64,000 nucleotides of DNA from Rhodopseudomonas pseudopalustris (GTDB taxonomy: Bacteria; Pseudomonadota; Alphaproteobacteria; Rhizobiales; Xanthobacteraceae), in assembly GCF_900110435.1 (NCBI RefSeq), contig NZ_FODT01000003.1:434001-498000 (forward strand), in the 5' to 3' direction. The position numbers and the translations under genes are program-made. Of this stretch, positions 34,101 through 41,507 are shown piece by piece; within the stretch, counting starts at the first letter, position 1; the number at the start of each line of letters is the position of its first letter. Below the pieces are notes generated by a model that saw only the letters and a list, made by a program, of their open reading frames with translations, had not been told where the DNA came from and did no database searches.

Positions 34101-34617
34101 CAGTCGGCGCCGCGAGGCGGCTGCCGAGATGCTGTCGATCGCGGAAGACTGGCTGCTGCGCTCGGCGGCTTCGCTGCTGGCCCGCCGTGCCATCGAGCTT
34201 CATCGCGCCAAGGTGCAGGATCCGATGGTCGCGCGCGCCGGCGACTTGTTAGCGCTCGCGACCGCAGGCGCGTTCGCGGGGCTCGGCATCGACTATGGCG
34301 ACGATGACCAGCCGACTCTGGTGGCCCGGCGCGCGTCGGGCGAACGGGTGCCGCTCTCGGGACTGAGCGAGGGAACGCGCGATCAGTTGTTCCTGGCGCT
34401 GCGCCTCGCCTTGCTCGAGCGCCGAACCTCAGAGCCGATGCCGTTCATCGGCGACGACCTGCTGGCGAGCTTCGACGACAGACGCACGCTGGCAACGCTG
34501 CGATTGCTGGCCGCAGCCGGAGCGCAGCGCCAGATGCTGCTCTTCACGCATCACCAGCACGTGGCCGATCTCGCGTTGTCACTCGCAGATTATCGCGTCG
34601 ATCTCATCCATCTGTAG
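31162..34617 (+). CDS. YhaN/SbcC-like coiled-coil AAA ATPase
   Basis: 1151-aa ABC/SMC-like ATPase. The N-terminus MRIEELALERYGIFTDR leads to Walker A GANEAGKTS (32-40). Long heptad-rich coiled coils fill about 170-1020. The C-terminal half-site has the signature LSGLSEGTRDQLFLALRLALLE, Walker B PMPFIGDDLLASFDD and a distal His, TLRLLAAAGAQRQMLLFTHHQH. This is the YhaN type of SbcC/Rad50 protein, expected to form a DNA end-binding complex with the nuclease encoded just upstream. The GTG start at 31162 overlaps the previous stop by 4 bp. Roles in replication-fork repair or defence are possible; the sequence does not decide. Confidence 0.9.
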   Translation: MRIEELALERYGIFTDRKVSFDPQASLHVVFGANEAGKTSALSAIADLLFGFGARTDYDFRHDSKLLRLGGTFRHSDGRVIEARRRKGNKNTLLDADDQPLPDDHFAALLGGVSRTAFNSEFGMTAQTLREGGEELLSAGGRLAETLAASSAGMAELSRTKDRLQEQADQLFSARKSASKPFYLAAERREASEKDLREAIVTREALRQLQASVQDAASELEKLKVAHAACGSTLARWQRMLRVRSQLTRLDRIEAELTGLADLPVVAEQTLADWRAAIDRRAALEAEIAALDEAAATDAAEIATLDVDDALLSEDAAIEMLRERLGAVRKAAADLPRRRQDRASAEATLDDCARRLGLVSHVELLAKLPTDPALADARDRIEMMRRATQELAEIEARHGRARRDLEAFAAREGEELHVSDIEPLRQRFEALGDIPAQDERLYRDRAVYAREIEAIRDAVAALDPAPGPLDRVRALPAPDRATITKHAAAVELSEAELKRLDAEISKLDDSIAATEAELARLSSSGAVPTRADLIAARHARDAKLDALCAGLDGDRDNRLARFDEVTDTSRKIDGITDSLLTDTERATRHEDAQRRIVDARNERARAETKRASLTTGLAEIAARWTKAWAASGLQPRGAAEMLRWRERLDDVVARLDKCDLQRAGIDALAAALEDGKAAIIAFLDSVGRRPTPDAPAGVLYREAKGRFDQLQAAWSETKARAVEKARLERDLTEADAARAQIEIRLADLRQHWPRTMSAIGLATDATPVQAEAALSIWNAVGVPRASFEREGRSVDTIMSDLQDFETEVTALIDRVAPDLRGVSAQEAMPRLAERLGDARRGSEARRRLQGNAAKRAANRNTSVAQLAASTSVLEDASRSLRTDIAALPELLSRLATRLALQAEQLALRSHLLEIADGHNESALRQERDGIDLDRLPADIASATVQQDQLLKDISDAAANHNQRQRELDELTKGRDAAGAASRRREAAAEMLSIAEDWLLRSAASLLARRAIELHRAKVQDPMVARAGDLLALATAGAFAGLGIDYGDDDQPTLVARRASGERVPLSGLSEGTRDQLFLALRLALLERRTSEPMPFIGDDLLASFDDRRTLATLRLLAAAGAQRQMLLFTHHQHVADLALSLADYRVDLIHL

Positions 34618-34695
34618 ATCGAGCGAGGAGTGTCGCCGGACGTCGTTTCCGCTCCGGTGACTTCGTTATCAAGCTTCAAAGCGAGCTGCAAAAAA

Positions 34696-34771
34696 TGGTG
34701 GGCCCGGCAGGACTCGAACCTGCAACCAGACCGTTATGAGCGGCCGGCTCTAACCATTGAGCTACAGGCCC
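34696..34771 (-). tRNA. tRNA-Ile2 (anticodon CAU, lysidine-modified type)
   Basis: 76 nt including CCA. The acceptor stem GGGCCTG / CGGGCCC pairs over 7 bp and the T arm is GCAGG-TTCGAGT-CCTGC. The 7-base anticodon loop is CTCATAA, giving anticodon CAU. The body closely resembles the minor isoleucine tRNA (ileX) of E. coli, with AGCTCAATGGTTAGAGC in the D arm and CTCATAA in the loop, rather than initiator or elongator Met tRNAs. C34 is therefore expected to be changed to lysidine by TilS to read AUA. Confidence 0.9.
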
Positions 34772-34932
34772 CGCCGGGCGCCGCGGGTGGCGGACGGTGC
34801 GGTCTCCCCTTACAATGGCGGGGGAGGCGCGGCAATCTCTACCTTCTGGAAGGCTTTGCGCGGGGCCGGCGCAGCATCTGCGCACGATCGCGGAGACCGT
34901 CGCCTTCGCCCAGCCCTTGCCGCCTCGCCCGT

Positions 34933-36180
34933 CTACGCCATCGCGACCCGCGACCGGCCGCGGCGGCGCGTGCGCAGCAGCAACGCTACCATGATGGCGA
35001 TGTTGAGCGCGTTCCATGCGATGCCGTTGAGGAAGGCGGCGGCGTAGGAGCCGGTCGCATCGAAGATCGCGCCTGAGATCCAGCCGCCCAGCGACATCCC
35101 CATCACCGACGCCAGGATCACGATGCCGACCCTGGTCGCGGCTTCGCGCGCCGGCATCGCCTCGCGCACGATGATCGCGTAGCAGGGCACGATGCCGCCC
35201 TGGAACAGGCCGAACATCGCCGAGATCAGATACAGCGAAGCAAGGCTGTCGAAGAACAGATAGAACAGCAGCGCCGCGCCCTGCGCCACCGAGCCGATCA
35301 GCAGCGTCGCGATGCCGCCGATGCGGTCGGCGAGAAAGCCCGAGCCGATCCGGCTGATGATGCCGAACGCCAGCATCAGCGACAGCATCTCGGCGCCGCG
35401 CGCGACGCCGTAGCCGAGATCGCCGCAATAGGCGACGATGTGGACCTGCGGCATCGCCATCGCCACGCAGCAGGCGATCGCGGCGATGCACAGCAGCGCC
35501 GTCAGCGTATTGGTGGGAAGCTGCAGGTCGATCCTCGGCGCCGGCGCTGCGGCATGGCCCGCGGCGACATGCCCGCCCATCCGGGCGCGCAGCAGCGCCA
35601 GCACCAGCGCCATCGACACCACGCAGAACGCGCCGATTGCGATGTGGGTGGCGCGCCAGCCGTAGCTCTGCGTGGCCCAGTTCACCAGCGGCGGCCAGAT
35701 CGTGCCGCCGAGATAATTGCCGGTGGCGGCGATCGAAACCGCGACGCCGCGATAGCGCAGAAACCAGTGCGAGGCTTCCGCCATCAGCGGCCCGAACGTC
35801 GCCGAGGCGCCGGCGCCGATCACGAAATGCACCAGCGTGAATTGCCACAGCGAGGTCGACAGCCCCGCTCCCGCATAACCGAACCCGAGTAGTCCGATGC
35901 CCGCGCCGATCGCGGCGACGATGCCGAAGCGGTCGGTCAATCTGCCGGTTGCGACACCGCCGAGGCCGAAGCCGAGCATCGCCAAGGTGAAGGCTAGAGA
36001 CGCAGCGCCGCGGGTCGCGGCGAATTCCGCCTGCACCACAGGCAGCACCACCACCACCGACCACATCCCGACGCTGCCGATCGAGCCTATGACGAGCGCC
36101 AGCGCCAGCCTGATCCAGGCTTGGCGCGAGTCGAGCATGAACGCCGGCATTTTGCCGGTCTGTTGTGCAGGCGTTTCCAC
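34933..36180 (-). CDS. Major facilitator superfamily transporter
   Basis: 415-aa MFS protein with about 12 helices. GVATGRLTDRFGIVAAIGAG (about 55-74) is motif A of the N half, and GFLADRIGGIATLLIGSVAQG the equivalent of the C half. Its general style (LVIGSIGSVGMWSVVVVLPVVQAEF start) is that of the OFA/monocarboxylate-type group; the substrate is unknown. The start at 36180 is the family-like METPAQQTGKMPAFML. It is divergent from flhA, and the intervening region carries a TTAAC-rich palindrome. Confidence 0.85.
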   Translation of the reverse strand: METPAQQTGKMPAFMLDSRQAWIRLALALVIGSIGSVGMWSVVVVLPVVQAEFAATRGAASLAFTLAMLGFGLGGVATGRLTDRFGIVAAIGAGIGLLGFGYAGAGLSTSLWQFTLVHFVIGAGASATFGPLMAEASHWFLRYRGVAVSIAATGNYLGGTIWPPLVNWATQSYGWRATHIAIGAFCVVSMALVLALLRARMGGHVAAGHAAAPAPRIDLQLPTNTLTALLCIAAIACCVAMAMPQVHIVAYCGDLGYGVARGAEMLSLMLAFGIISRIGSGFLADRIGGIATLLIGSVAQGAALLFYLFFDSLASLYLISAMFGLFQGGIVPCYAIIVREAMPAREAATRVGIVILASVMGMSLGGWISGAIFDATGSYAAAFLNGIAWNALNIAIMVALLLRTRRRGRSRVAMA

Positions 36181-36249
36181 TTGCCCAGCTTCACCGCGAG
36201 GCCGCTTGGGGTCAAGGCCCCGCCCGGCCCCCTGCCAAGACGCCGCAGG

Positions 36250-36264
36250 TTAACCTCCGTTAAC
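36250..36264. promoter_or_regulatory. Double GTTAAC motif, candidate CtrA box upstream of flhA
   Basis: TTAACCTCCGTTAAC, with each half part of GTTAAC; the CtrA consensus is TTAA-N7-TTAAC and here the spacing is 6. A further half-site-like CTAACCAT lies at 36270. It is 178 bp before the chosen flhA start and close to the MFS gene start on the other strand. CtrA controls flagellar genes in alphaproteobacteria, so the site is plausible. Confidence 0.4.
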
Positions 36265-36441
36265 GCTTTCCTAACCATAAACTGGGCAAATTTTGCCGAG
36301 TGATCGGAAGTGTCGTCAGCCGCGAACACCGGGGGAATGCCCGTGGACGCCAGTGCGGTGCCTCATGTTGGAGCCAGCGACCCTGCGGTCGCGGCGCGGG
36401 CGTTCGGCAGACGCAAACGACAGCGGAACAAGGCGGCGGAC

Positions 36442-38577
36442 ATGACGGATACGACGGTCGGCCAGGGCCCAGGCAGCAAGCTGCCCAGCCTGCGCGACAT
36501 CGGCACAATGCTGAAGCGCGGTGACCTCGCGCTCGCCTTCGGGGTGCTCACCATCCTGGTCGTGCTGATCCTGCCGCTGCCGGCGATCGTGCTCGACCTG
36601 TTCCTGGCGATCTCGATCACGCTGTCGATCCTGATCCTGATGACCGCGCTGTTCATCCAGGCGCCGCTGGAATTCTCGTCATTCCCGACCGTGCTGCTGA
36701 TCTCGACCATGCTGCGGCTGTCGCTGAACATGGCCTCGACCCGGCTGATCCTGTCGCACGGCCACGAAGGCACCGCCGCCGCCGGCCACGTCATCGAGGC
36801 CTTCGGCAACTTCGTGATGGGCGGCAATTTCGTGATCGGGATCATCGTGTTCACGATCCTGATCATCGTCAACTTCGTGGTCATCACCAAGGGCTCGGGC
36901 CGCATCGCCGAAGTCGCGGCGCGCTTCCAGCTCGATTCGATGCCCGGCAAGCAGATGGCGATCGACGCCGACCTCTCCGCCGGCCTGATCGACGAAGCCA
37001 CCGCGAAGAAGCGGCGCAAGGACCTCGAGGACGAGAGCGGCTTCTTCGGCGCGATGGACGGCGCCTCGAAATTCGTCCGCGGCGACGCGATCGCGGGCCT
37101 GCTGGTGGTGTTCATCAATGTGATCGGCGGCATCATCATCGGCGTCGCGCAGCAAGGGCTGAGCTTCGCCGAGGCCGGCCACACCTATACGCTGTTGACC
37201 GTGGGCGACGGCCTGGTGACCCAGGTGCCGGCGCTGATCGTCTCGACGGCAGCGGGCCTCCTGGTCTCGAAGGCCGGCATCTCGGGCTCTGCCGACAAGG
37301 CGCTGATGAGCCAGCTCTCCGGCTATCCGCAGGCGCTCGGCATGTCGGCCGGCGTGATGTTGGTGCTGGCCACCCTGCCCGGCATTCCGACGCTGCCGTT
37401 CCTGTTTCTCGGCGGCGGCGCCGCCTGGCTGGCGGTGTCGGCCAGCAAGCGCAAGACGGCGGGCAAGGCGGCGGCGGATTCCGCAGCGGCGCGGCAGCCG
37501 GAAGCGGTCGCGGCCGCTGCGGCCGCCGCTGCAGCAGCCGAGGAGCCGATCAGCGCGGCGTTGAAGATCGATGACCTCAAAATCGAGCTCGGCTACGCGC
37601 TGCTGCCGCTGGTCAACGGCCCCGACGGCACCGACCGCCTTACCGAGCAGATCAAGGCGCTGCGCCGTTCGCTGGCGATCGAGATGGGCTTCGTGATGCC
37701 GGCGGTGCGCATCCTCGACAACGTCCAGCTCGAGGCCAACACCTACGTCATCAAGATCAAGGAAGTCGACGCCGGGACCGGCCGGATCTGGCCGAACCAG
37801 TTCATGGTGATGGACCCGGCGGGCGAACGGGTGACGGTGCCGGGCATCCATACCACCGAGCCGACCTTCGGCCTGCCCGCGACCTGGGTCGACGCTGCGT
37901 TCAAGGAGGAGGCGTCGCTGAAGGGCTACACGGTGGTCGACGCCGCCACCGTGCTGTCGACGCATCTGACCGAATTGCTGAAGGGCAACATGTCGGACTT
38001 GCTGTCCTACGGCGAAACCCAGAAGCTGTTGAAGGATCTGCCGGCGGAGCAGTCCGAACTGGTCAAGGATATCGTGCCCGGCCAGATCACCGTTTCGGGC
38101 ATCCAGCGCGTGCTGCAGTTGCTGCTCGCCGAACGGATCTCGATCCGCGACCTGTCGACCATCCTCGAAGGCATCGCCGATGCGCTCGCATTCTCGCGCA
38201 GTCCATCGACCATCGTCGAGCACGTCCGCGCCCGGCTGGCGCGACAGATCTGCGCGCAGAACACCTCGTACAACGGCTACCTGCCGCTGATCGCGCTGTC
38301 GGCGAAGTGGGAGCAGGCGTTCGCGGAATCGATCATCGGCCAGGGCGACGAGCGCAGCCTGGCGATGGCGCCGTCGAAGCTGTCGGAATTCATGACCGCG
38401 GTGCGCGACCGCTTCGAGCAGGCCGCGCGCGAAGGCGAAGCGCCGGTGCTGGTAACGTCCGCGTCGATCCGCCCGTTTGTGCGCTCACTGGTGGAGCGCT
38501 TCCGGGCGCAGACCACCGTGCTGTCGCAGGCGGAAATTCATCCGCGAGCCCGGCTGAAGACGGTCGGCAGCGTCTGA
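36442..38577 (+). CDS. flhA: Flagellar export gate protein FlhA
   Basis: 711-aa inner-membrane component of the flagellar type III export apparatus. The N-terminal half has about 8 helices (from LALAFGVLTILVVLILPLP) and the FHIPEP signature RIAEVAARFQLDSMPGKQMAIDADL (about 200). An Ala-rich linker (about 335-370, with a run of ten Ala) leads to the cytoplasmic domain that docks export substrates. Two starts are possible: ATG 36442 (AAGGCGGCGG upstream) or a GTG at 36310 adding 44 residues rich in Ala and Arg; the shorter form matches family length. It is separated by unrelated genes from fliI and fliJ. Confidence 0.95.
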   Translation: MTDTTVGQGPGSKLPSLRDIGTMLKRGDLALAFGVLTILVVLILPLPAIVLDLFLAISITLSILILMTALFIQAPLEFSSFPTVLLISTMLRLSLNMASTRLILSHGHEGTAAAGHVIEAFGNFVMGGNFVIGIIVFTILIIVNFVVITKGSGRIAEVAARFQLDSMPGKQMAIDADLSAGLIDEATAKKRRKDLEDESGFFGAMDGASKFVRGDAIAGLLVVFINVIGGIIIGVAQQGLSFAEAGHTYTLLTVGDGLVTQVPALIVSTAAGLLVSKAGISGSADKALMSQLSGYPQALGMSAGVMLVLATLPGIPTLPFLFLGGGAAWLAVSASKRKTAGKAAADSAAARQPEAVAAAAAAAAAAEEPISAALKIDDLKIELGYALLPLVNGPDGTDRLTEQIKALRRSLAIEMGFVMPAVRILDNVQLEANTYVIKIKEVDAGTGRIWPNQFMVMDPAGERVTVPGIHTTEPTFGLPATWVDAAFKEEASLKGYTVVDAATVLSTHLTELLKGNMSDLLSYGETQKLLKDLPAEQSELVKDIVPGQITVSGIQRVLQLLLAERISIRDLSTILEGIADALAFSRSPSTIVEHVRARLARQICAQNTSYNGYLPLIALSAKWEQAFAESIIGQGDERSLAMAPSKLSEFMTAVRDRFEQAAREGEAPVLVTSASIRPFVRSLVERFRAQTTVLSQAEIHPRARLKTVGSV

Positions 38578-38902
38578 TCCGCTGCGGAACACCTCTCTCC
38601 CGGCAACGGAACGGTGCGACAATTCTATCACAGACAAGCGCGACGATTGATGCTTCGTTAAGCGACGTCAGATCACCGGATCACTGCACTGCAGTGCGAA
38701 GTCGATTCAAGTCATTGAAATAGTTATTTTTTTACACATTTCGCAACTGCGTCCTCGCGGCGCCTCAAGTCTTATCACGGACTTGTGATCCGCTACTTGG
38801 AACGTCGAGGCGATGAACTAAGTTGATGTGGCGAGTTGTTTGAACCTGCTTCGAGATCGCAGCTACCAATTCTCGAAGGTGGAGAAACACCGGGAGGCTC
38901 AC
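38578..38902. other. AT-richer promoter region before the 66-aa protein
   Basis: No gene seen. It contains a perfect 12-bp palindrome GCACTGCAGTGC (38686-38697), a T-rich block around 38720-38740, and GGAAC-N17-AGTT at 38799-38824, one mismatch from the alphaproteobacterial EcfG-type promoter GGAAC-N16/17-CGTT. Confidence 0.45.
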
Positions 38903-39103
38903 ATGAACCATTCGATCTACAGCGCTGATCGGTCGACCCACCTCAAGGTGGTCGTGGTTGCATTGGTCGCGGGTATCAGTGTGGCCGGATTTGGCATCTC
39001 GGCGCGCCTCGGCGCAAATGACGGCTACACTCAGACGGCGCGCGTGATTAAGGCCGATAGGCCCGTAATGGTCACGACGTCGACAAACACCGCCATTCGC
39101 TAG
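38903..39103 (+). CDS. 66-aa membrane or exported protein of unknown function
   Basis: Starts at ATG 38903 with a strong CGGGAGG 7 bases upstream. The peptide MNHSIYSADRSTHLKVVVVALVAGISV contains one hydrophobic helix (about 14-34), followed by a polar tail, ARLGANDGYTQTARVIKADRPVMVTT. It may be a membrane-anchored periplasmic peptide. I do not recognise the family. A candidate stress-type promoter lies 80-100 bp upstream. The stop is inside a 16-bp tandem repeat (39095-39126), and a structured region with terminator follows. Confidence 0.75.
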   Translation: MNHSIYSADRSTHLKVVVVALVAGISVAGFGISARLGANDGYTQTARVIKADRPVMVTTSTNTAIR

Positions 39104-39126
39104 GAACCGCATTCGCTAGGAATTGC
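39095..39126. repeat. Tandem 16-bp repeat across a stop codon
   Basis: ATTCGCTAGGAACCGC (39095-39110) and ATTCGCTAGGAATTGC (39111-39126) are adjacent direct repeats, followed by a third ATTC. The first contains the TAG stop of the 66-aa gene. It looks like slippage or duplication of the gene end. Confidence 0.85.
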
Positions 39127-39207
39127 ATTCACGCGACGCCTGATAAGCCCCCAGGTTCACCGCGTGGGTATGCAGAGGTCCACTCGCCCCAAGTGGATCA
39201 AACGGAA

Positions 39208-39240
39208 AGCGCCCGCTCCCCACGGGCGTTTTCTTTTTGC
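39208..39240 (+). terminator. Rho-independent terminator
   Basis: Stem CGCCCG (39210-39215) / CGGGCG (39223-39228) with loop CTCCCCA is followed by TTTTCTTTTT. It ends the transcript of the 66-aa gene, or of a small RNA starting within 39110-39200, where a GTCCACT...AGTGGAT hairpin also lies. Confidence 0.9.
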
Positions 39241-39347
39241 GTTGACGCGAAGTTTCCGCCGAGGCGACAAATTGCGATGTAGCTGGCGAGCGAATCGCGC
39301 GCGCGTACAATCACAACATCGGACTCACACATTCAACTCATCGGCTC

Positions 39348-40247
39348 TCAGCGTCGCGGCGTCATCGGCACAGACGGCACGCTTTCGACCAGTTTGCCGG
39401 TGTAGACGATCGGACCCGTCGCGACGCCAGTCGGCGAGCCGCCTTCCGGCTCGATCGTCACCGCATAGGTCGCCTTGCTGACGATGTCGGAATCATAGGA
39501 CGCCAGCGACGGGTTGACGGTGAAGTCGCGGCCGCCGATCACTCCGAGGGAGCGCGGCTTCTGCAACTTGTCCGACACCAGCCACAATTCGTAGCTCTTG
39601 CCGGGCTCCGGGGTCGCCGCCACGCGCCGCACGGTGAAGCTCTTGCTACCCGCATCAACAGTGAGGATGAAGGCCGGGGAATTGCCGTCTTGCTGCAACA
39701 CCGCGACGTATTGCGCCGGAATCGCCGGCGGCGGCGTTTCGACCTTGACGATCTGGGTGCGGACCGGGGGCCGCAACGCATCCGGCAACACGTCGGGTTT
39801 GTAGAGCTGCACGCCGAGCACCAGCAGCAGCGACGCGGCAAGCGCACCGGCCGACGCCGCGACGCGCTTCCAGACATAGGTCTGCTTGGCGAACCGGACG
39901 ACGCGCATGGATTCCGGGCTGAGCCCGGAGCCGCTGTCGTTGGCGGGCGCCGGCGGCGCCATCGTGGGCGCGGGCTTCGGCGCCTCGGCGGGGGTCGGCA
40001 GCGCAAAGGCCTGCTGCTCGCCGGACATCCCAATCGCAGCTTTGATCCGCTCCCACACCTGCGGCGACGGTTCGACCAGGCCGACCATCTGGTTGAGCGC
40101 GCCGAGCTTGAGCTCCCAGGCCTCGACCAGTGCCGCGTAGTTCGCGTCAGCGGATATCGTGGCCTGGACCTGCGCGCGCTCGTCGGCGTCGAGGGTGCCG
40201 AGCGCGTATTCTGCGGCGAGCGCGATATGGTCTTCGTTGTAGGCCAT
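39348..40247 (-). CDS. Anti-sigma factor (RskA/anti-sigma-K type)
   Basis: 299-aa membrane-anchored anti-sigma factor. The N-terminal ~75 residues (MAYNEDHIALAAEYALGTLDADERAQVQ) form the sigma-binding zinc-less ASD seen in RskA proteins. A Pro/Ala linker, a transmembrane helix (about 129-148, VAASAGALAASLLLVLGVQLY) and a periplasmic domain follow; the latter has FTVRRVAATPEPGKSYELWLVSD typical of anti-sigma-K. Its ATG overlaps the sigma factor stop by one base (TAATG), so the two are translationally coupled. It should hold the sigma factor inactive at the membrane until an envelope signal arrives; that signal is unknown. Confidence 0.9.
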   Translation of the reverse strand: MAYNEDHIALAAEYALGTLDADERAQVQATISADANYAALVEAWELKLGALNQMVGLVEPSPQVWERIKAAIGMSGEQQAFALPTPAEAPKPAPTMAPPAPANDSGSGLSPESMRVVRFAKQTYVWKRVAASAGALAASLLLVLGVQLYKPDVLPDALRPPVRTQIVKVETPPPAIPAQYVAVLQQDGNSPAFILTVDAGSKSFTVRRVAATPEPGKSYELWLVSDKLQKPRSLGVIGGRDFTVNPSLASYDSDIVSKATYAVTIEPEGGSPTGVATGPIVYTGKLVESVPSVPMTPRR

Positions 40248-40795
40248 TATACGAGTCCCAGACACTCCCGAACGTCGAGCAGGCTGCGTCGAAGCCACGT
40301 CTTGACCGTGTTTACCGGCGCATCGAACTTCGCCGCGAGCTGTTCGCGGCTCCAACCATTGTAGTAAGCGAGCAGCACCAATTTCTGACGGTCCGGCTCC
40401 AGCCGGCCGACGCATTCGAGCAGTCGCTTCAATTCTTCGGTCATCTCCCGGCGCGCCAGCGGATCCGGCGAATCTGCCGCCGCTTCCTGTGCCGAGGGCT
40501 CATCCTCGATCGAGACCTCGCTGCGCTTGCGCGCCACGTCGATCGCCCGATTCCGCGCAATCGAGACCATCCAGGTGATCGGAGACGCCACGCCGGGATT
40601 GAACTGTCCGGCGCTATTCCAGATCTTGACGTAAGCTTCCTGGACGACCTCTTCTGCGAGATCCTGACGTCTCAATATACGGAGAACCACGCCGTAGAGT
40701 TTCGCGCGCGTCGCATTGTAAAGCCGCTCGAAAGCCGCCTGATCCCCTTTGGCCACAGCGGCAAGCAGCCAGACCAACTCAGCCGACGTCAGCAT
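40247..40795 (-). CDS. ECF sigma factor (SigK-like)
   Basis: 182-aa extracytoplasmic-function sigma factor. Region 2 runs through AFERLYNATRAKLYGVVLRILRRQDLAEEVVQEAYVKIW (about 21-59) with the following SPITWMVSIARNRAIDVARKR. Region 4 is EELKRLLECVGRLEPDRQKLVLLAYYNGWSREQLAAKF...VNTVKTWLRRSLLDVRECL. The type normally controlled by an RskA-like anti-sigma, encoded immediately downstream with a 1-bp overlap. Regulon unknown; autoregulation is usual. Confidence 0.93.
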   Translation of the reverse strand: MLTSAELVWLLAAVAKGDQAAFERLYNATRAKLYGVVLRILRRQDLAEEVVQEAYVKIWNSAGQFNPGVASPITWMVSIARNRAIDVARKRSEVSIEDEPSAQEAAADSPDPLARREMTEELKRLLECVGRLEPDRQKLVLLAYYNGWSREQLAAKFDAPVNTVKTWLRRSLLDVRECLGLV

Positions 40796-40933
40796 TCAGT
40801 CCCCGCCCCGCAATCGCGCGCCGCCTTCGGATATTCCGGCCAAATCGCCTCGGCCGTTTGTAGCATATCTCGCGATTCCGCGATCCGCCATGGCAGGCAC
40901 GCCACTGTTGTGGATTCACCGGCACACAAAAAA

Positions 40934-40951
40934 CCCGGGCGGCGGCCCGGG
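40934..40951 (-). terminator. Rho-independent terminator after fliJ
   Basis: Perfect 7-bp stem CCCGGGC / GCCCGGG with loop GGCG; on the minus strand it is followed by TTTTTTG. It lies 29 bp past the fliJ stop and closes the fliI-fliJ transcript. Confidence 0.9.
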
Positions 40952-40979
40952 CTTCGAACTTTCCAGTCTGATCGATCGA

Positions 40980-41399
40980 TCAGGCGATCGCGCCCAGGCG
41001 GGCCCGCATCAGACCGATGCTGTCGAGATCGGCCTGCTCGCGCGCGCTTTCCTCGGCGCGCTCGCGCGCCTGGTCGCGCTCGTCCAGCAGTTCGACCTTC
41101 TTCAGCTCGTCGTACGCCTCGGACAATTGCGCCCGCGCGTCCTCGAGCTGCACCCGCAGCTCGTCGGCGGAGCGGGTGAGGTTCTCACGGCGCTGGATCG
41201 CGGCCTTCGCATAGGTCGGATAGGCGAAATGGGTCGGATCGGTGATGCCGGCGCGGTCCTGCTCGGTCTGGATTTCGCGCTCCAGATCGTTCGACATCCG
41301 CTGGAAGTCCGCAATCATGCCTTCGATCTGGGCAACCCGCCTGCGCCGCTCGTCGACCTGAAATTTCTTCAAGCGGATCAGCGTATCACGTGACTTCAT
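40980..41399 (-). CDS. fliJ: Flagellar export protein FliJ
   Basis: 139-aa, almost wholly coiled-coil protein (MKSRDTLIRLKKFQVDERRRRVAQIEGMIADFQRM...), of the size and charge pattern of FliJ, the small stalk-like component that contacts FliI and FlhA in the flagellar export apparatus. Sequence conservation in this family is low, so the call leans on its position directly downstream of fliI in the same direction (108-bp gap) and on the coiled-coil layout. A strong terminator follows. Confidence 0.88.
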   Translation of the reverse strand: MKSRDTLIRLKKFQVDERRRRVAQIEGMIADFQRMSNDLEREIQTEQDRAGITDPTHFAYPTYAKAAIQRRENLTRSADELRVQLEDARAQLSEAYDELKKVELLDERDQARERAEESAREQADLDSIGLMRARLGAIA

Positions 41400-41507
41400 C
41401 GACTCGTACTCCCCAGAAGTCCCGATTCAACGCGGGACAGTGCCGGCCTCCTGCGAGGGGCCAACCGGCAAATCGATTGACGTGCCAAGCATGATGGCTG
41501 GACAAAG

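Noticed and set aside
30904-34617. A longer YhaN reading starting inside the upstream nuclease gene
   Set aside because: The extra residues are out-of-frame nuclease sequence; the GTG at 31162 gives the family N-terminus and a 4-bp coupling overlap.
34696-34771. tRNA-Met for the CAU anticodon gene
   Set aside because: The body and loop (CTCATAA) match the minor isoleucine tRNA type, and the D-arm and stems differ from elongator and initiator Met tRNAs as I know them.
37480-37560. Ala-repeat insertion in flhA as a possible frameshift or slippage locus
   Set aside because: Codons are mixed (gcg, gcc, gct, gca), so it is a normal flexible linker between membrane and cytoplasmic domains, not a simple-sequence tract.
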